Below, piece after piece: positions 18,284 through 27,120 of a stretch of 64,000 nucleotides of DNA; position 1 is the first letter of the stretch, and every line of letters begins with the position of its first letter. The stretch lies in the NCBI RefSeq assembly GCF_030381805.1, contig NZ_JAUDRH010000001.1, positions 186,001-250,000 of the forward strand, written 5' to 3'. The notes under the pieces were generated by a model. That model was not told where the DNA came from and ran no database searches. It was given only the letters and a program-made list of their open reading frames with translations. The position numbers and the translations under genes were made by a program. The stretch is from Chlorogloeopsis sp. ULAP01. Its GTDB lineage: Bacteria > Cyanobacteriota > Cyanobacteriia > Cyanobacteriales > Nostocaceae.

Positions 18284-19617
18284 CGTGCCAAAGAAGGCAA
18301 CAAACCAACAATCCCCGGAAAAGCAATAATTAGCACTAGCACCAATAACTGAAGCAGAACAAACGGTACGGCACCGCGATAAATATCAGTTGTAGTAACT
18401 TCTTTAGGTACGACACCCCGCAAATAGAACAAAGCAAAACCAAAGGGAGGTGTGAGGAAAGAAGTTTGCAGATTTGCTCCCAAAACTACACCAAACCAAA
18501 CCAAGTCGATGCCTAACTTTTGGGCAACTGGCACAAATAAAGGCACAACAATGAAGGCAATCTCAAAAAAGTCGATAAAAAAGCCAAGAATAAATACTAC
18601 TGCCATGCTGACAATCAAAAAGCCGATTGTGCCGCCAGGAAGATTGGCAAGCACATCGAACATAAATTGATCGCCATTTAATCCCCGAAAGACTAAACTG
18701 AAGGCTGTGGAACCAAGCAAGATAAAAACCACCATGCTGGTAATACGCAGGGTAGAATCGCAAACTTGACGCAACGATTCTAAAGTTAGTTGACGGTAAA
18801 CAGCAGCTAATGCGATCGCTCCTGCACAACCCACCGCACCTGCTTCTGTTGGCGTCGCAAAACCAAAAAAGATACTACCCAACACCAGCAAAATCAATAC
18901 TAAAGGTGGCAGCATTACCTGAATTACTCGCCCTCCTAAGGCTTTACCACCAATATCTCGCACTTGCGCAGGTAAAGCAGGTGCTACCTCTGGCTTCAAA
19001 AACGCTACAACTAAGACATGAATTGCATAGGCACTCGCCATCATCAAACCGGGAATCACCGAACCGATAAACAAATCGCCTACCGATACACCCAACTGAT
19101 CCCCCAGTACCACCAACACCACACTCGGTGGAATAATTTGTCCCAATGTTCCTGATGCGGCAATGACGCCAGTGGCTAATTGTTTGTTGTAACCATAGCG
19201 CAACATAATTGGCAGAGAAATCAAACCCATCGCTACCACTGTTGCCGCTACTACACCCGTAGTCGCTGCCAAAAGCGCCCCTACCAATACTACAGCGAGC
19301 GCCAGCCCACCACGCAAGCGCCCTAACAAAATCCCCATCGTTTCTAATAAGCGTTCTGCAATCCCAGACTTTTCGAGCATTGCACCCATAAAGATAAAGT
19401 AAGGGATAGCAAGTAGGGTGTAGTTTGCCATGATGCCAAAAATGCGTTGGGGCATGGCAGTGAGAAATAGGGGATCGAATACATCTAGTGCAATACCAAT
19501 GGCAGCAAATAAAATCGCCACTCCACCTAGCGAAAAGGCGACTGGATAACCTAATGACAGGAGTACTAAAGCACCCACAAACATTGTAGGGCCAAGCCAT
19601 TCATAATCAAATGTCAT
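18280..19617 (-). CDS. dctM: TRAP transporter large permease (DctM family)
   Basis: 445 residues from the ATG at 19617 (MTFDYEWLGP); an upstream in-frame start at 19650 would lie deep in dctQ. About 12 membrane helices. Family motifs include PYFIFMGAMLEKSGIAERLL, the conserved GLISLPIMLRYGYNKQLATG region, the IIPPSVVLV loop and GFATPTEAGAVG. This is the ion-coupled transport channel; it works with DctQ and the DctP protein. The start overlaps the dctQ stop by 11 bp, so the two are translationally coupled. The likely solute-binding partner is encoded at 11805-12908 on the opposite strand. Confidence 0.93.
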   Translation of the reverse strand: MTFDYEWLGPTMFVGALVLLSLGYPVAFSLGGVAILFAAIGIALDVFDPLFLTAMPQRIFGIMANYTLLAIPYFIFMGAMLEKSGIAERLLETMGILLGRLRGGLALAVVLVGALLAATTGVVAATVVAMGLISLPIMLRYGYNKQLATGVIAASGTLGQIIPPSVVLVVLGDQLGVSVGDLFIGSVIPGLMMASAYAIHVLVVAFLKPEVAPALPAQVRDIGGKALGGRVIQVMLPPLVLILLVLGSIFFGFATPTEAGAVGCAGAIALAAVYRQLTLESLRQVCDSTLRITSMVVFILLGSTAFSLVFRGLNGDQFMFDVLANLPGGTIGFLIVSMAVVFILGFFIDFFEIAFIVVPLFVPVAQKLGIDLVWFGVVLGANLQTSFLTPPFGFALFYLRGVVPKEVTTTDIYRGAVPFVLLQLLVLVLIIAFPGIVGLLPSLAR

Positions 19618-20155
19618 GGCGTTCCTCCTGGGATTCGAGTTTGCCTGCAAGAATCGCTAAGTTTTTGATAGCCTCAGAAATTCCTTGAAAAATTAGCAAC
19701 ACAAAACCGACAATAATCATTGCTTTAATTGGATAGCGTGGCAATCCACCAGGATCGGGCGATGCTTCCCAAATTCGCCATGAAGCAACAATGGCATCCC
19801 AAGAAAAAACAATTACCATAATGCAGAAAGGTATCAGAAAAAATACTGTACCTACAAAGTCTGCTAATGCTTTGCGCTTGTGCTGCCAATTACTATAAAA
19901 AACATCAACTCGGACGTGTTCGTTGTGTTTGAGTGCATAAGCTGCTCCCAGCAAGAACACCAAATCAAAAATATACCATTGTGCTTCTATGTAAGCGTTA
20001 GAAGTTAGGCTGCTGCCGCTAAAACGTCCCAACCATCGTCCGATCACATTCCACACGCCGAGTATTACCATTACTAGCACCAACCAACTGGTATATCGAC
20101 CGATGCGTTCATTACAGGTGTCAATAATTCTTGATATTTTTAATAGTTTTTCCAA
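19607..20155 (-). CDS. dctQ: TRAP transporter small permease (DctQ family)
   Basis: 182 residues from a TTG at 20155 with AAGAGG eleven bases upstream; no nearby ATG fits. Four membrane helices are visible (about 22-42, 62-82, 105-125, 150-168). The motif EAQWYIFDLVFLLGAAYALK and NEHVRVDVFY are characteristic of DctQ. The subunit stabilises DctM and is needed for transport. A perfect 16-bp hairpin lies just upstream of the start region (20170-20206), the best candidate for regulation of this operon. Confidence 0.9.
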   Translation of the reverse strand: MEKLLKISRIIDTCNERIGRYTSWLVLVMVILGVWNVIGRWLGRFSGSSLTSNAYIEAQWYIFDLVFLLGAAYALKHNEHVRVDVFYSNWQHKRKALADFVGTVFFLIPFCIMVIVFSWDAIVASWRIWEASPDPGGLPRYPIKAMIIVGFVLLIFQGISEAIKNLAILAGKLESQEERHDI

Positions 20156-20169
20156 TGCACTTATTACCT

Positions 20170-20206
20170 CTTGAACTGTCGTAAATGTAGTTTACGACAG
20201 TTCAAG
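20170..20206. promoter_or_regulatory. Perfect 16-bp inverted repeat upstream of dctQ
   Basis: Arms CTTGAACTGTCGTAAA and TTTACGACAGTTCAAG with a five-base loop, located 15-51 bp upstream of the dctQ start and 24 bp past the SnoaL-like stop. On the minus strand there is no following T-run, and the 3' arm abuts the AAGAGG ribosome-binding site. It could be an operator, a transcript-processing hairpin, or a structure limiting translation. Confidence 0.5.
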
Positions 20207-20229
20207 AGTAGAGGTTGTTGGATGTGTCA

Positions 20230-20634
20230 TCAATTAGATTTGCCGTCGCTACCAAAATACTCCCGATATGCACATATTTTATCTCCACGCACATCAAAGG
20301 AAACCGCAACCCGATTTTTGTAAGGTTGCCCGAATAAAAGTCCTTCGTCTCGAAATTCAAATACAACTGTTGTTTCACTACTAGTAATACGGTCTAAGGA
20401 TGTCAGTTGTAAACCTGAACTAAAAGTTTGAGTAACGTATTGAAAAAATTCTTGTGCTCTTTCTTTGCCCACATTCAATCCGTGAAATTTTCCCATTGGA
20501 AACCAAAAGCTGAAGTCTTCAGTGAGTATGTCTAAAAATTGGTTCCATTCACCTGTTTCCATACCATGCCTGAAATGTTCAAAGGCTTGCTGGGCAACTT
20601 TTAAAGTATGTTCTGAATTTTGTACCATTGCCAC
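20230..20634 (-). CDS. SnoaL/NTF2-like protein
   Basis: 134 residues from a GTG at 20634; an ATG at 20628 is equally possible. The sequence fits the cone-shaped NTF2/SnoaL fold: an N-terminal helix (AQQAFEHFRHGMETGEWNQF), DILTEDFSFWFPMGKFHG, a central helix GKERAQEFFQYV and a C-terminal strand series ending KICAYREYFG. The fold serves polyketide cyclases, dehydratases and many ligand-binding proteins; no catalytic residue set can be assigned. It lies upstream of dctQ on the same strand, separated by the hairpin. Confidence 0.75.
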   Translation of the reverse strand: MAMVQNSEHTLKVAQQAFEHFRHGMETGEWNQFLDILTEDFSFWFPMGKFHGLNVGKERAQEFFQYVTQTFSSGLQLTSLDRITSSETTVVFEFRDEGLLFGQPYKNRVAVSFDVRGDKICAYREYFGSDGKSN

Positions 20635-20820
20635 CCATCCTCAAGCGAACTTAACATTTTTTACCTATTCTGTTTGATTTTTAAATTTGCTTTCCCAAAG
20701 CGATCGCACTCGACGCATTACTTATCTAAGCTTGTTATGTTCTAAAAACTATACCAAAAAGTATAATCGTAACATATGCAGCAACTATGCAAAAAACATA
20801 TATTATATGTGGTATAAGAT

Positions 20821-22899
20821 GTGTCATTTTCAGAAAATACCTATCAATCTATTAACAGTACTCAAACAAAACTAGATCGGTTTTTAGTTTGTGGATTGGG
20901 AAGTTTAGGTCAGCATTGTGTTGTAGTCCTCAAAGAGTATGGTGCGACTGTTAGCGCAATTGATCTAGTACAACCAAAGAACTGGGATGTATCAAATTTA
21001 GAGAATTTATTAGAGGATTTATTGATTGGAGACTGCCGCCAGGCAAGTATTTTAGAACAGGCGCATATTCGTCAATGTCGAACTGTGCTTTTGGTGACAA
21101 GTGATGAGCGAGTCAATATAGAAGCTGCCTTTGCAGCACGACTTTTAAATCCTCAGGCTCGCTTGGTTGTACGCTCTGAAAAACAAAATTTAAATCAACT
21201 TTTAAGTGAAAATCTTGGTAATTTTATTGCCTTTGAGCCAAATCAACTGACTGCTTCTGCTTTTGCTTTTGCAGCTCTTGGTGATGAGAATCTTGGATAT
21301 TTTAACCTTGCGGGGCGCAAGCTGAGAGTGGCAAAGTATCAAATTCAACCTAATGATCTCTGGTGTAATAAATGGCAGGTACATCAACTAAACACTTCTT
21401 TTCGGCGGATTTTAAATCACGCTAGTAATTCATCTGAACTGCCCAATCATTTTTATGAGTGGGAGCCAGAGACAGTGTTGCGTTCAGGAGATACTATCGT
21501 TTATATCGAAATTGCAGATCTGTTTCCCTTGGCACAGCAAGCGGCAACGAAAACAAAGCCAGAAGCACAACAGTTATGGCAGAAAATTTTCTTGGCTATG
21601 TCATGGAATAATCTCAAACAAAAGCTGATGCAAGTTTGGCAATCAGGCGATCGCGATCGCACTGTACGAGTTGCAATTATCTGTAGTATTACAGTCATCT
21701 TTCTGTCTTTTTGGGGAACAATTCTCTATCGCTGGCATTATCCCGGCATCAATATCGCAGAGGCTTTTTACGCTACAGCAGTCTTACTGTTGGGAGGATA
21801 TGGTGATGTTTTCGGAGGTGTTGAATTTGAGCAACAAATGCCAGGATGGTTGCGGTTATTTAGCTTGGGGCTAACATTGGCAGGTACGGCTTTTGTGGGG
21901 GTGTTGTATGCACTGTTAACTGATAAGCTTCTGAGTTCAAGATTTCAATTTTTCTTTACTAGCCCGCGTTTGTTGATCCCTCAGCAAGATCATGTGGTGC
22001 TGATTGGATTAAATCGAGTCGGGCGGCAAGTTGCGACACTCCTACAGGAACTCAAGCAACCCATAGTTGGAATTACTAGTACAGCCGTTGAACCAAATTT
22101 TTCACTTCAATTACCAGTAATTGTTGATAACTTTACCAACGCTTTAGCTACTGCAAATATTACTGATGCTAAAAGTGTTGTTGTTATTACTGAAGATGAA
22201 ATGGAGAATCTAGAAATTGGTTTGATGGCTCACTCTCAGGCTGCCAACAGTGGCTTGGTGATTCGCACCTACAATCGCCAATTTAGTGATAAGGTAGCGC
22301 AGTTGTTTTCTTATGCACAAGTGTTGTGTACTTCTGCTTTATCGGCAGAAGTTTTTGCTGCTGCCGCCTTTGGAGAAAATGTTCTTGGCTTATTTCACTT
22401 GAATAATCAAACGATTCAGGTGGTAGAGTATATGGTTGAGGATGGCGATACACTGAATGGATTGATGTTATACGATATCGCCTATGGTTACGGCGCTGTA
22501 CCAATTCTTTACCAAAAGACATCAAAATCACCTGCGAAGTTAATGCCTGCTTACGAAACACGGCTTGCTGTTGGCGATCGCATGATTGTTCTGGCAACTA
22601 GTAATAGTCTGCAACGAATTGAACGAGGTGAATTATCTCCTCGAAATTGGTACGTACAGGTTGAGAAAGCTTTAACTAGCGATGCTATTTTTGATGGTGC
22701 CAATGAAATCAGCATTATTTCCGGGTGTAGTATCGGCACTGCTAGGGATTTGATGAGAAACTTGCCTGGGCGACTACCGCAACCATTATATAGACAGCAA
22801 GCCCAGCGTTTAGTATTTAAGCTCAATAAATTAAGAGCGATCGCGTACTTGTTACCTGTTGATAGCAGTACAGAAAATTCAAGTCACCCAAGTTGTTAA
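20821..22899 (+). CDS. Potassium-channel-like protein with N- and C-terminal RCK (TrkA-N) domains
   Basis: 692 residues from a GTG at 20821. An N-terminal Rossmann domain (LVCGLGSLGQ, GxGxxG type, about 20-150) and TrkA-C-like part precede a two-helix channel: helix about 280-300, pore loop IAEAFYATAVLLLGGYGDVF with a GGYGD filter, helix about 344-368. A second RCK domain follows (VVLIGLNRVGRQVATLL) with its own TrkA-C part and a C-terminal helical extension. The GYGD signature supports K+ selectivity, though the residues before it (LLLG) differ from the usual TVG. RCK domains gate in response to nucleotides or ions. Placement of one RCK before the pore and one after it is uncommon. Confidence 0.85.
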   Translation: MSFSENTYQSINSTQTKLDRFLVCGLGSLGQHCVVVLKEYGATVSAIDLVQPKNWDVSNLENLLEDLLIGDCRQASILEQAHIRQCRTVLLVTSDERVNIEAAFAARLLNPQARLVVRSEKQNLNQLLSENLGNFIAFEPNQLTASAFAFAALGDENLGYFNLAGRKLRVAKYQIQPNDLWCNKWQVHQLNTSFRRILNHASNSSELPNHFYEWEPETVLRSGDTIVYIEIADLFPLAQQAATKTKPEAQQLWQKIFLAMSWNNLKQKLMQVWQSGDRDRTVRVAIICSITVIFLSFWGTILYRWHYPGINIAEAFYATAVLLLGGYGDVFGGVEFEQQMPGWLRLFSLGLTLAGTAFVGVLYALLTDKLLSSRFQFFFTSPRLLIPQQDHVVLIGLNRVGRQVATLLQELKQPIVGITSTAVEPNFSLQLPVIVDNFTNALATANITDAKSVVVITEDEMENLEIGLMAHSQAANSGLVIRTYNRQFSDKVAQLFSYAQVLCTSALSAEVFAAAAFGENVLGLFHLNNQTIQVVEYMVEDGDTLNGLMLYDIAYGYGAVPILYQKTSKSPAKLMPAYETRLAVGDRMIVLATSNSLQRIERGELSPRNWYVQVEKALTSDAIFDGANEISIISGCSIGTARDLMRNLPGRLPQPLYRQQAQRLVFKLNKLRAIAYLLPVDSSTENSSHPSC

Positions 22900-22971
22900 T
22901 TAATTGAATTTGGACGAACTGAAAGTCTTTTGTCTTATCCTTCTGAATAGATACAGTTGAACTGAGGTGTC

Positions 22972-23055
22972 ATACCATTTAATGTTCAACACGATACCCA
23001 TAAATTTTGTAGAGACGCGAATGCATTTGTGTCATAATTTTTATGAAATGGTATC
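22972..23055. repeat. Small palindromic repeat element
   Basis: The inverted arms ATACCATTT (22973-22981) and AAATGGTAT (23046-23054) flank about 64 bp that includes the dispersed motif TAGAGACGCGA. It lies between the channel stop and the amine oxidase stop and may act as a shared terminator; the form is that of a miniature dispersed repeat. Confidence 0.4.
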
Positions 23056-24277
23056 ACTTTTTCATCAAGGGAACGGAAGAGCCAGCAAAGTGAATTTCTT
23101 GAGCAGCGTTGAGTCCAGATTCTAATGCTCCTTGAAGCCAGCCTCTCGTCTTGGAAGTATGCTCTCCAGCGAAGTAAATCTGTCCTTGTGACTTCCCTAA
23201 TTCTGAAAATAGTTTCTTCTCCTGTTCATCTGTCGGATAAGCCCAGCCTCCTTTTGCCCAGACATCTTTTGTCCATGAATAAAAGTGCGATTGAACAGAG
23301 TAATTAGTTACCCCAGGCAGAATCTTCTCCCAATGCTGGAGTAATTTTGTCTGTTGAGCTTTGCCTTTAAAAGCATCCATCTCAAGAGCTTTTTCTCCTT
23401 TTAAATAAGCATGAAGAATACCTGTTTTTTCGGGACTATCCCAAGTAGTATGCCAGAGTTCTTCATCGTCGAAAAATCCCCATCCATTTAAGTTATCCTT
23501 TTCCCAGAACCGATTAGGGAATTGAACAAAGCAACGGGTTGCTGCTCGATAGTTATATCCTCCTGCCGCCGCCTGTTTTTTTGCCGGAGATAAGTCAGGT
23601 GAAAAAGCAATCTGATTTAAAACGGTTAACGGGACAGTACACAACACACAATCAGCAAGATATCGTTGCCCTGATAAGCACGACACTTCAACACCATTAG
23701 ATGTTTGTACAATCCGAGTCACAGAATCATCAAGTTTAATTTTTTCTGTCAATGCTTGGGCGAATGCTTGGGGAAGTAGATCACATCCATCCGTCAGTTT
23801 TTGAATCTCTTGGGTACGGATTTGTGGTTGATTCTGAAATAGTTCTTTCGCTGCGACTAATAGACGTTTTCCGCCCTTCATCGTGAGATATTTCCCAGCT
23901 GCTGGTGCAAACGGTGAAAGTCTTAAACCAAAATGTTTGATGTAACCAAGGGTTAAATGATGATTTGGTGGGATTCTAGCCGCTCCAAGTTCTACTAAAT
24001 CTTTGCCTTGAAAGGCTCCCCGCAGGGTTAACACTCTACCGCCGATATGTTTCCTTGCTTCTAAAATGGTGACATCATGACCAACTGCTGTTAATTCATA
24101 CGCTGCCACTAAACCGGAAATACCCGCACCGACAATGAGTACTTTTCGACGCGGCAATCCTTTGGGTAAAGCGCCGGGGGAAGTTGGTTTTTGGGCTTGT
24201 ACTCGATCATAGGCTACAGTTGCGCCGACGGCGAGAGTACTCAGCCATAAAAACTGACGACGATTCAGGTTGAACAT
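23054..24277 (-). CDS. Flavin-dependent amine oxidase (secreted or Tat-type)
   Basis: 407 residues. The N-terminus MFNLNRRQFLWLSTLAVG carries a twin-Arg-like signal. The FAD dinucleotide-binding motif is VLIVGAGISGLVAAYEL followed by ILEARKHIGGRV, standard for monoamine and L-amino acid oxidases. The C-terminal FAD motif appears as IYFAGEHTSKTRGWLQGALESG. Such enzymes oxidise amines or amino acids to imines with hydrogen peroxide release. At 407 residues it is shorter than many members (450-500); the substrate domain around 130-200 is compact. No partner gene is adjacent; the gene converges with the channel gene. Confidence 0.88.
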   Translation of the reverse strand: MFNLNRRQFLWLSTLAVGATVAYDRVQAQKPTSPGALPKGLPRRKVLIVGAGISGLVAAYELTAVGHDVTILEARKHIGGRVLTLRGAFQGKDLVELGAARIPPNHHLTLGYIKHFGLRLSPFAPAAGKYLTMKGGKRLLVAAKELFQNQPQIRTQEIQKLTDGCDLLPQAFAQALTEKIKLDDSVTRIVQTSNGVEVSCLSGQRYLADCVLCTVPLTVLNQIAFSPDLSPAKKQAAAGGYNYRAATRCFVQFPNRFWEKDNLNGWGFFDDEELWHTTWDSPEKTGILHAYLKGEKALEMDAFKGKAQQTKLLQHWEKILPGVTNYSVQSHFYSWTKDVWAKGGWAYPTDEQEKKLFSELGKSQGQIYFAGEHTSKTRGWLQGALESGLNAAQEIHFAGSSVPLMKK

Positions 24278-24392
24278 AGAGGTGGATTAGTGATTGGGGA
24301 AGGATAGCAGGTTGAGTTACTTCTCAAGCTTTTGTTGCCAAGGGTTTTAGTTCTGCCTCATGTTTGATTGATGATAGAGATCATATTGTTAA

Positions 24393-24743
24393 AAAACTTA
24401 CACGAAGCTAAGTAAAAGCGATCGCACTCTGAGTGAATGGGAAGCATTTTCTAATCGAGAAGCTGTCATTGAACTCGACGAAACTCCCCCCATACTAGTA
24501 GTAGAAGTCGTCAGCGAATCTACAGAAACCACAGATTACCGCAGCAAACGTTCTGAATATGCTGTTCTCGAAATTCTGGAATACTGGATTGTTGATCCTA
24601 TTCAAGAGATAGTAACGGTATGCACTCTAGTAGAAGGGTTTTATGATGCTGTTGCATTCCGAGGACAAGAATCTATCATCTCTTCCACTTTCCCACAGTT
24701 GGATTTGACTGCCGAACAAGTTTTGGCAGCACGACGGAACTGA
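24393..24743 (+). pseudogene. Uma2-family (DUF820) fragment, N-terminus missing
   Basis: The frame is open from 24393 to the stop at 24741-24743 but has no plausible start. The translated part matches the C-terminal half of Uma2/DUF820 proteins: PPILVVEVVSESTETTDYRS, then KRSEYAVLEILEYWIVDP, and the end LDLTAEQVLAARR. The catalytic Asp/Glu-x-Lys-like core EVVS...K survives, but about 90 N-terminal residues are gone. The family has a restriction endonuclease-like fold and is very abundant in cyanobacteria. The short frame after it (24754-24813) has no recognisable content. Confidence 0.75.
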
Positions 24744-24833
24744 ACTTTTTATTATGACTGAAGCACTCTATGATAATTTTCTGCGTGAGGCGAATGTAGA
24801 AACCTACTCCTAGTTTTTGAAGAGCCAGATAGT

Positions 24834-25016
24834 TTAGATTTTCGAGTAACTAGCTCCACGAAATTTCAGAGTTACTCCTACTGAAGAACTTGCTGAGTGG
24901 ACTGGGCGAGAAATGTGATAATTTACTCCACGAAACTTGCCGTTAATCTCTGTTTGGACTATTTCAATATTTTGAGAATTAGCTTCATAAGATAAACCGC
25001 GATAATTCAGTTTCAT
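24834..25016 (-). CDS. DUF4278 small protein
   Basis: 60 residues beginning MKLNYRGLSYEAN and ending with the second motif LKFRGASY, the duplicated (K/R)(Y/F)RG-x-(S/A)Y pattern that defines DUF4278. A middle copy (GKFRGVNYHI) is also visible. These short proteins are widespread in cyanobacteria and have no known function. Upstream CAGGAG supports the ATG. The gene is alone, divergent from the pentapeptide gene at 25216. Confidence 0.85.
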   Translation of the reverse strand: MKLNYRGLSYEANSQNIEIVQTEINGKFRGVNYHISRPVHSASSSVGVTLKFRGASYSKI

Positions 25017-25215
25017 GATTTAAAACTCCTGGTAGTTTTTTTTGAAGTTGGTTAATTACCTGAAGTTAAAATCAAATTTACACCAAAAGTTTTCGCAAGC
25101 TCTTTACATAACTTTACAACCCTTTGGAGATTAATGTTAAAGGTAGAGTCGAAGAGCGATCGCCAGAAATTGAGTGATTATCTTTATATGTGTTGGTTAA
25201 TGTTCAGGTGTGTAA

Positions 25216-25650
25216 ATGAGGATAACTGTTGAGGAGTTGTTGCAGAGATATGCTGCTGGGGAGAGAGATTTCACTGGGATTCAAATTGATGGTGTTGAAA
25301 TGTCTGAAGTTAATTTGAGTGGAATCGATCTGAGTGATTCCGACTTGGGGGAAATTTACATGGAAGATATTAACTTCACCGGAGCTAATTTCCGTAGCAG
25401 TCGTATTGGTCAGGCTGGTTTAATCCGGTGTATCCTCAGAGATGCTGACTTGAGTGCTGCTAACTTGGGTTTTGCCCATTTGTCTGGTGCTGATTTGACT
25501 AATGCCAAGCTGGTTAATGCCTATCTCTCTGGTGCCGACATGGTTGAGACTAACTTAACTGGAGCTGACTTGGAAGGTGCTGACATGAAGCGAAGCATCT
25601 TTTGTAATACCATTATGCCAGACGGTAGCATTCGCACCGATAACATCTAA
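25216..25650 (+). CDS. Short pentapeptide-repeat protein
   Basis: 144 residues. After an N-terminal helix with VEELLQRYAAGERDFTGIQ, a common lead-in to cyanobacterial pentapeptide proteins, about 18 A(D/N)LXX-type repeats follow (VNLSGIDLSDSDLGEIYMED and onward). The C-terminal cap is RSIFCNTIMPDGSIRTDNI, a frequent ending of this subfamily. No other domain. It converges with the DUF3082 gene; a 26-bp palindrome lies between them. Confidence 0.88.
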   Translation: MRITVEELLQRYAAGERDFTGIQIDGVEMSEVNLSGIDLSDSDLGEIYMEDINFTGANFRSSRIGQAGLIRCILRDADLSAANLGFAHLSGADLTNAKLVNAYLSGADMVETNLTGADLEGADMKRSIFCNTIMPDGSIRTDNI

Positions 25651-25747
25651 AAAAGGAGAAGAAGTCTCGGCTCAATACATATGTCTGTTCGTCGTGCCTT
25701 ACTTCTCTTCCTCAAAGGAGCTTCAAATTAGGTTAATACTTTTTACT

Positions 25748-25773
25748 TCTCTATGGTTATATAACCATAGAGA
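25748..25773. terminator. Perfect 26-bp palindrome between convergent genes
   Basis: TCTCTATGGTTAT and its exact complement meet without a spacer, 98 bp past the pentapeptide stop and 7 bp before the DUF3082 stop. The T-rich stretch TTTTTACT on the left serves minus-strand transcripts only weakly. A bidirectional terminator is the likely role. Confidence 0.5.
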
Positions 25774-25779
25774 TATGAA

Positions 25780-26100
25780 CTATGATTGACGTTTAGAAAG
25801 TTGCTGAAATAGAAGTTGAATACCTAAAGCGAGCAAACCAACAGCAACTATTCCAAAAACTCCAGATGCCAAAGCAGTTATGCCTACAACTAAGGTACGA
25901 ACAGCAGAGGCGATATTCAATACGATGGGATTATCAGAATGAATTGGTTTATTGGCAAATGTTGTAGCGATCGCAATCATGAGGGAGTATGCTGCAAATG
26001 CCAATCCTCCTGACATCACAGCTCCGATGACACAGCGTAAGGGAGTTACTTGAGCTTGCGTTTGAGTATCTGTTTGTTGTGTTGCATTGGGTTCACTCAT
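25780..26100 (-). CDS. DUF3082 membrane protein
   Basis: 106 residues with a polar Gln/Thr-rich N-terminus (1-20) and two hydrophobic segments (about 23-48 and 66-97), the pattern of the cyanobacterial DUF3082 family (LRCVIGAVMSGGLAFAAYSL). Function unknown. It lies 25 bp downstream of ispE on the same strand, and I recall this neighbourhood as conserved in related cyanobacteria, so it is probably the last gene of the rsmA-ispE operon. Confidence 0.8.
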   Translation of the reverse strand: MSEPNATQQTDTQTQAQVTPLRCVIGAVMSGGLAFAAYSLMIAIATTFANKPIHSDNPIVLNIASAVRTLVVGITALASGVFGIVAVGLLALGIQLLFQQLSKRQS

Positions 26101-26125
26101 AAAATTTGAGATTAATTAATAATGT

Positions 26126-27079
26126 TTAAACGGATGATGCTACTTTAATGCCGTGTGTAACTAGCTGAGTCACGAACAATTCCAAATCTTCATCAGGTAT
26201 TGCTGTTGTGACATTTAATTTAACTTTTTCTGCCTGCTCTTTAGATTCGCATATTGCAAACACACTTGGCCCAGAACCAGACATCATTGTTCCCAAAACA
26301 CCTTCTTGTTTAGCAAATGTCTCTCGTAGTTCCAACACCTGGGGGTAAGCTGGCAATACGACTTTCTCCAAATCATTGTGCAGCTTTGACGCGATTTCTG
26401 TTGCATCCTTGTGCAGAATAGCTTTCACCATTGCTCCGGAATGCACTGCCGAAGCACGAGCAGCCAAATCTTCTGTATCTTTTATATACGAATTGCCGAA
26501 AGAGGCACGATAAGTTTTGTATGCCCAAGCCGTGGAAACTTCGAGACTGCGATATTTCGCCAATACTACATATATGTTATCCAAGCTAGGTAGAGGAGAA
26601 AGTTGCTCACCTCTGCCTGTAGCAATAGCAGTTCCACCAGCAATGCAAAATGGGACATCAGAACCCAAAGTTGCTCCCAATTCTTCTAATTCCGACTGAG
26701 TCAATCCCAACTTCCACAGCAAGTCTATCCCCACCAAAACTGCTGCTGCATTTGTCGAACCACCTGCCAACCCAGCAGCCACAGGAATGTGTTTGGCGAT
26801 CGCAATATCTACACCACCATATTTGGCGTAGGCATCAGGAAATTCTGTCGCCATCAATTCTGCGGCGCGGTATGCTAAATTGCTTTTATTTGTCGGTACT
26901 TGGGGATGGTTGCAACGAACGCGAATGGATTCTGTACCCCCTACTTGTACATTAATCTGATCGGCAAGCCCGATACTTTGGAGTATCATTGCTAACTCAT
27001 GAAAGCCATCGGGGCGATCGCCAATAATTTCTAAATATAAGTTGATTTTAGCAGGGGCGATGAGACTGTAGGAACGCAT
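26126..27079 (-). CDS. ispE: 4-diphosphocytidyl-2-C-methyl-D-erythritol kinase
   Basis: 317 residues. GHMP-kinase fold: N-terminal APAKINLYLEI (residues 8-18), ATP-binding IPVAAGLAGGSTNAAA (98-113) and the C-terminal motif GTMMSGSGPSVFA. It phosphorylates the 2-hydroxyl of CDP-methylerythritol in the plastid-type MEP pathway, the isoprenoid route that supplies carotenoids, phytol and quinones in cyanobacteria. Length is normal. It follows rsmA on the same strand after 22 bp that consist mostly of an AGTTATC tandem repeat. Confidence 0.96.
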   Translation of the reverse strand: MRSYSLIAPAKINLYLEIIGDRPDGFHELAMILQSIGLADQINVQVGGTESIRVRCNHPQVPTNKSNLAYRAAELMATEFPDAYAKYGGVDIAIAKHIPVAAGLAGGSTNAAAVLVGIDLLWKLGLTQSELEELGATLGSDVPFCIAGGTAIATGRGEQLSPLPSLDNIYVVLAKYRSLEVSTAWAYKTYRASFGNSYIKDTEDLAARASAVHSGAMVKAILHKDATEIASKLHNDLEKVVLPAYPQVLELRETFAKQEGVLGTMMSGSGPSVFAICESKEQAEKVKLNVTTAIPDEDLELFVTQLVTHGIKVASSV

Positions 27080-27082
27080 AAA

Positions 27083-27120
27083 AGTTATCAGTTATCAGTT
27101 ATCAGTTATCAGTTATCAGT
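27083..27120. repeat. Tandem heptamer AGTTATC (about 5.4 copies)
   Basis: Five direct copies of AGTTATC followed by AGT fill the rsmA-ispE junction. The array runs into the rsmA gene, supplying the last codons and the stop, so the repeat sets the C-terminus of RsmA. Related copies form the arms of the hairpin at 51595-51638. Short tandem heptamers of this kind are common in heterocystous cyanobacteria. Confidence 0.85.

Noticed and set aside
18944..19600. 218-codon minus-strand frame overlapping dctM
   Set aside because: It is the shifted reading of dctM, Cys/Trp/Gly/Arg-rich, while the other frame gives the conserved permease.
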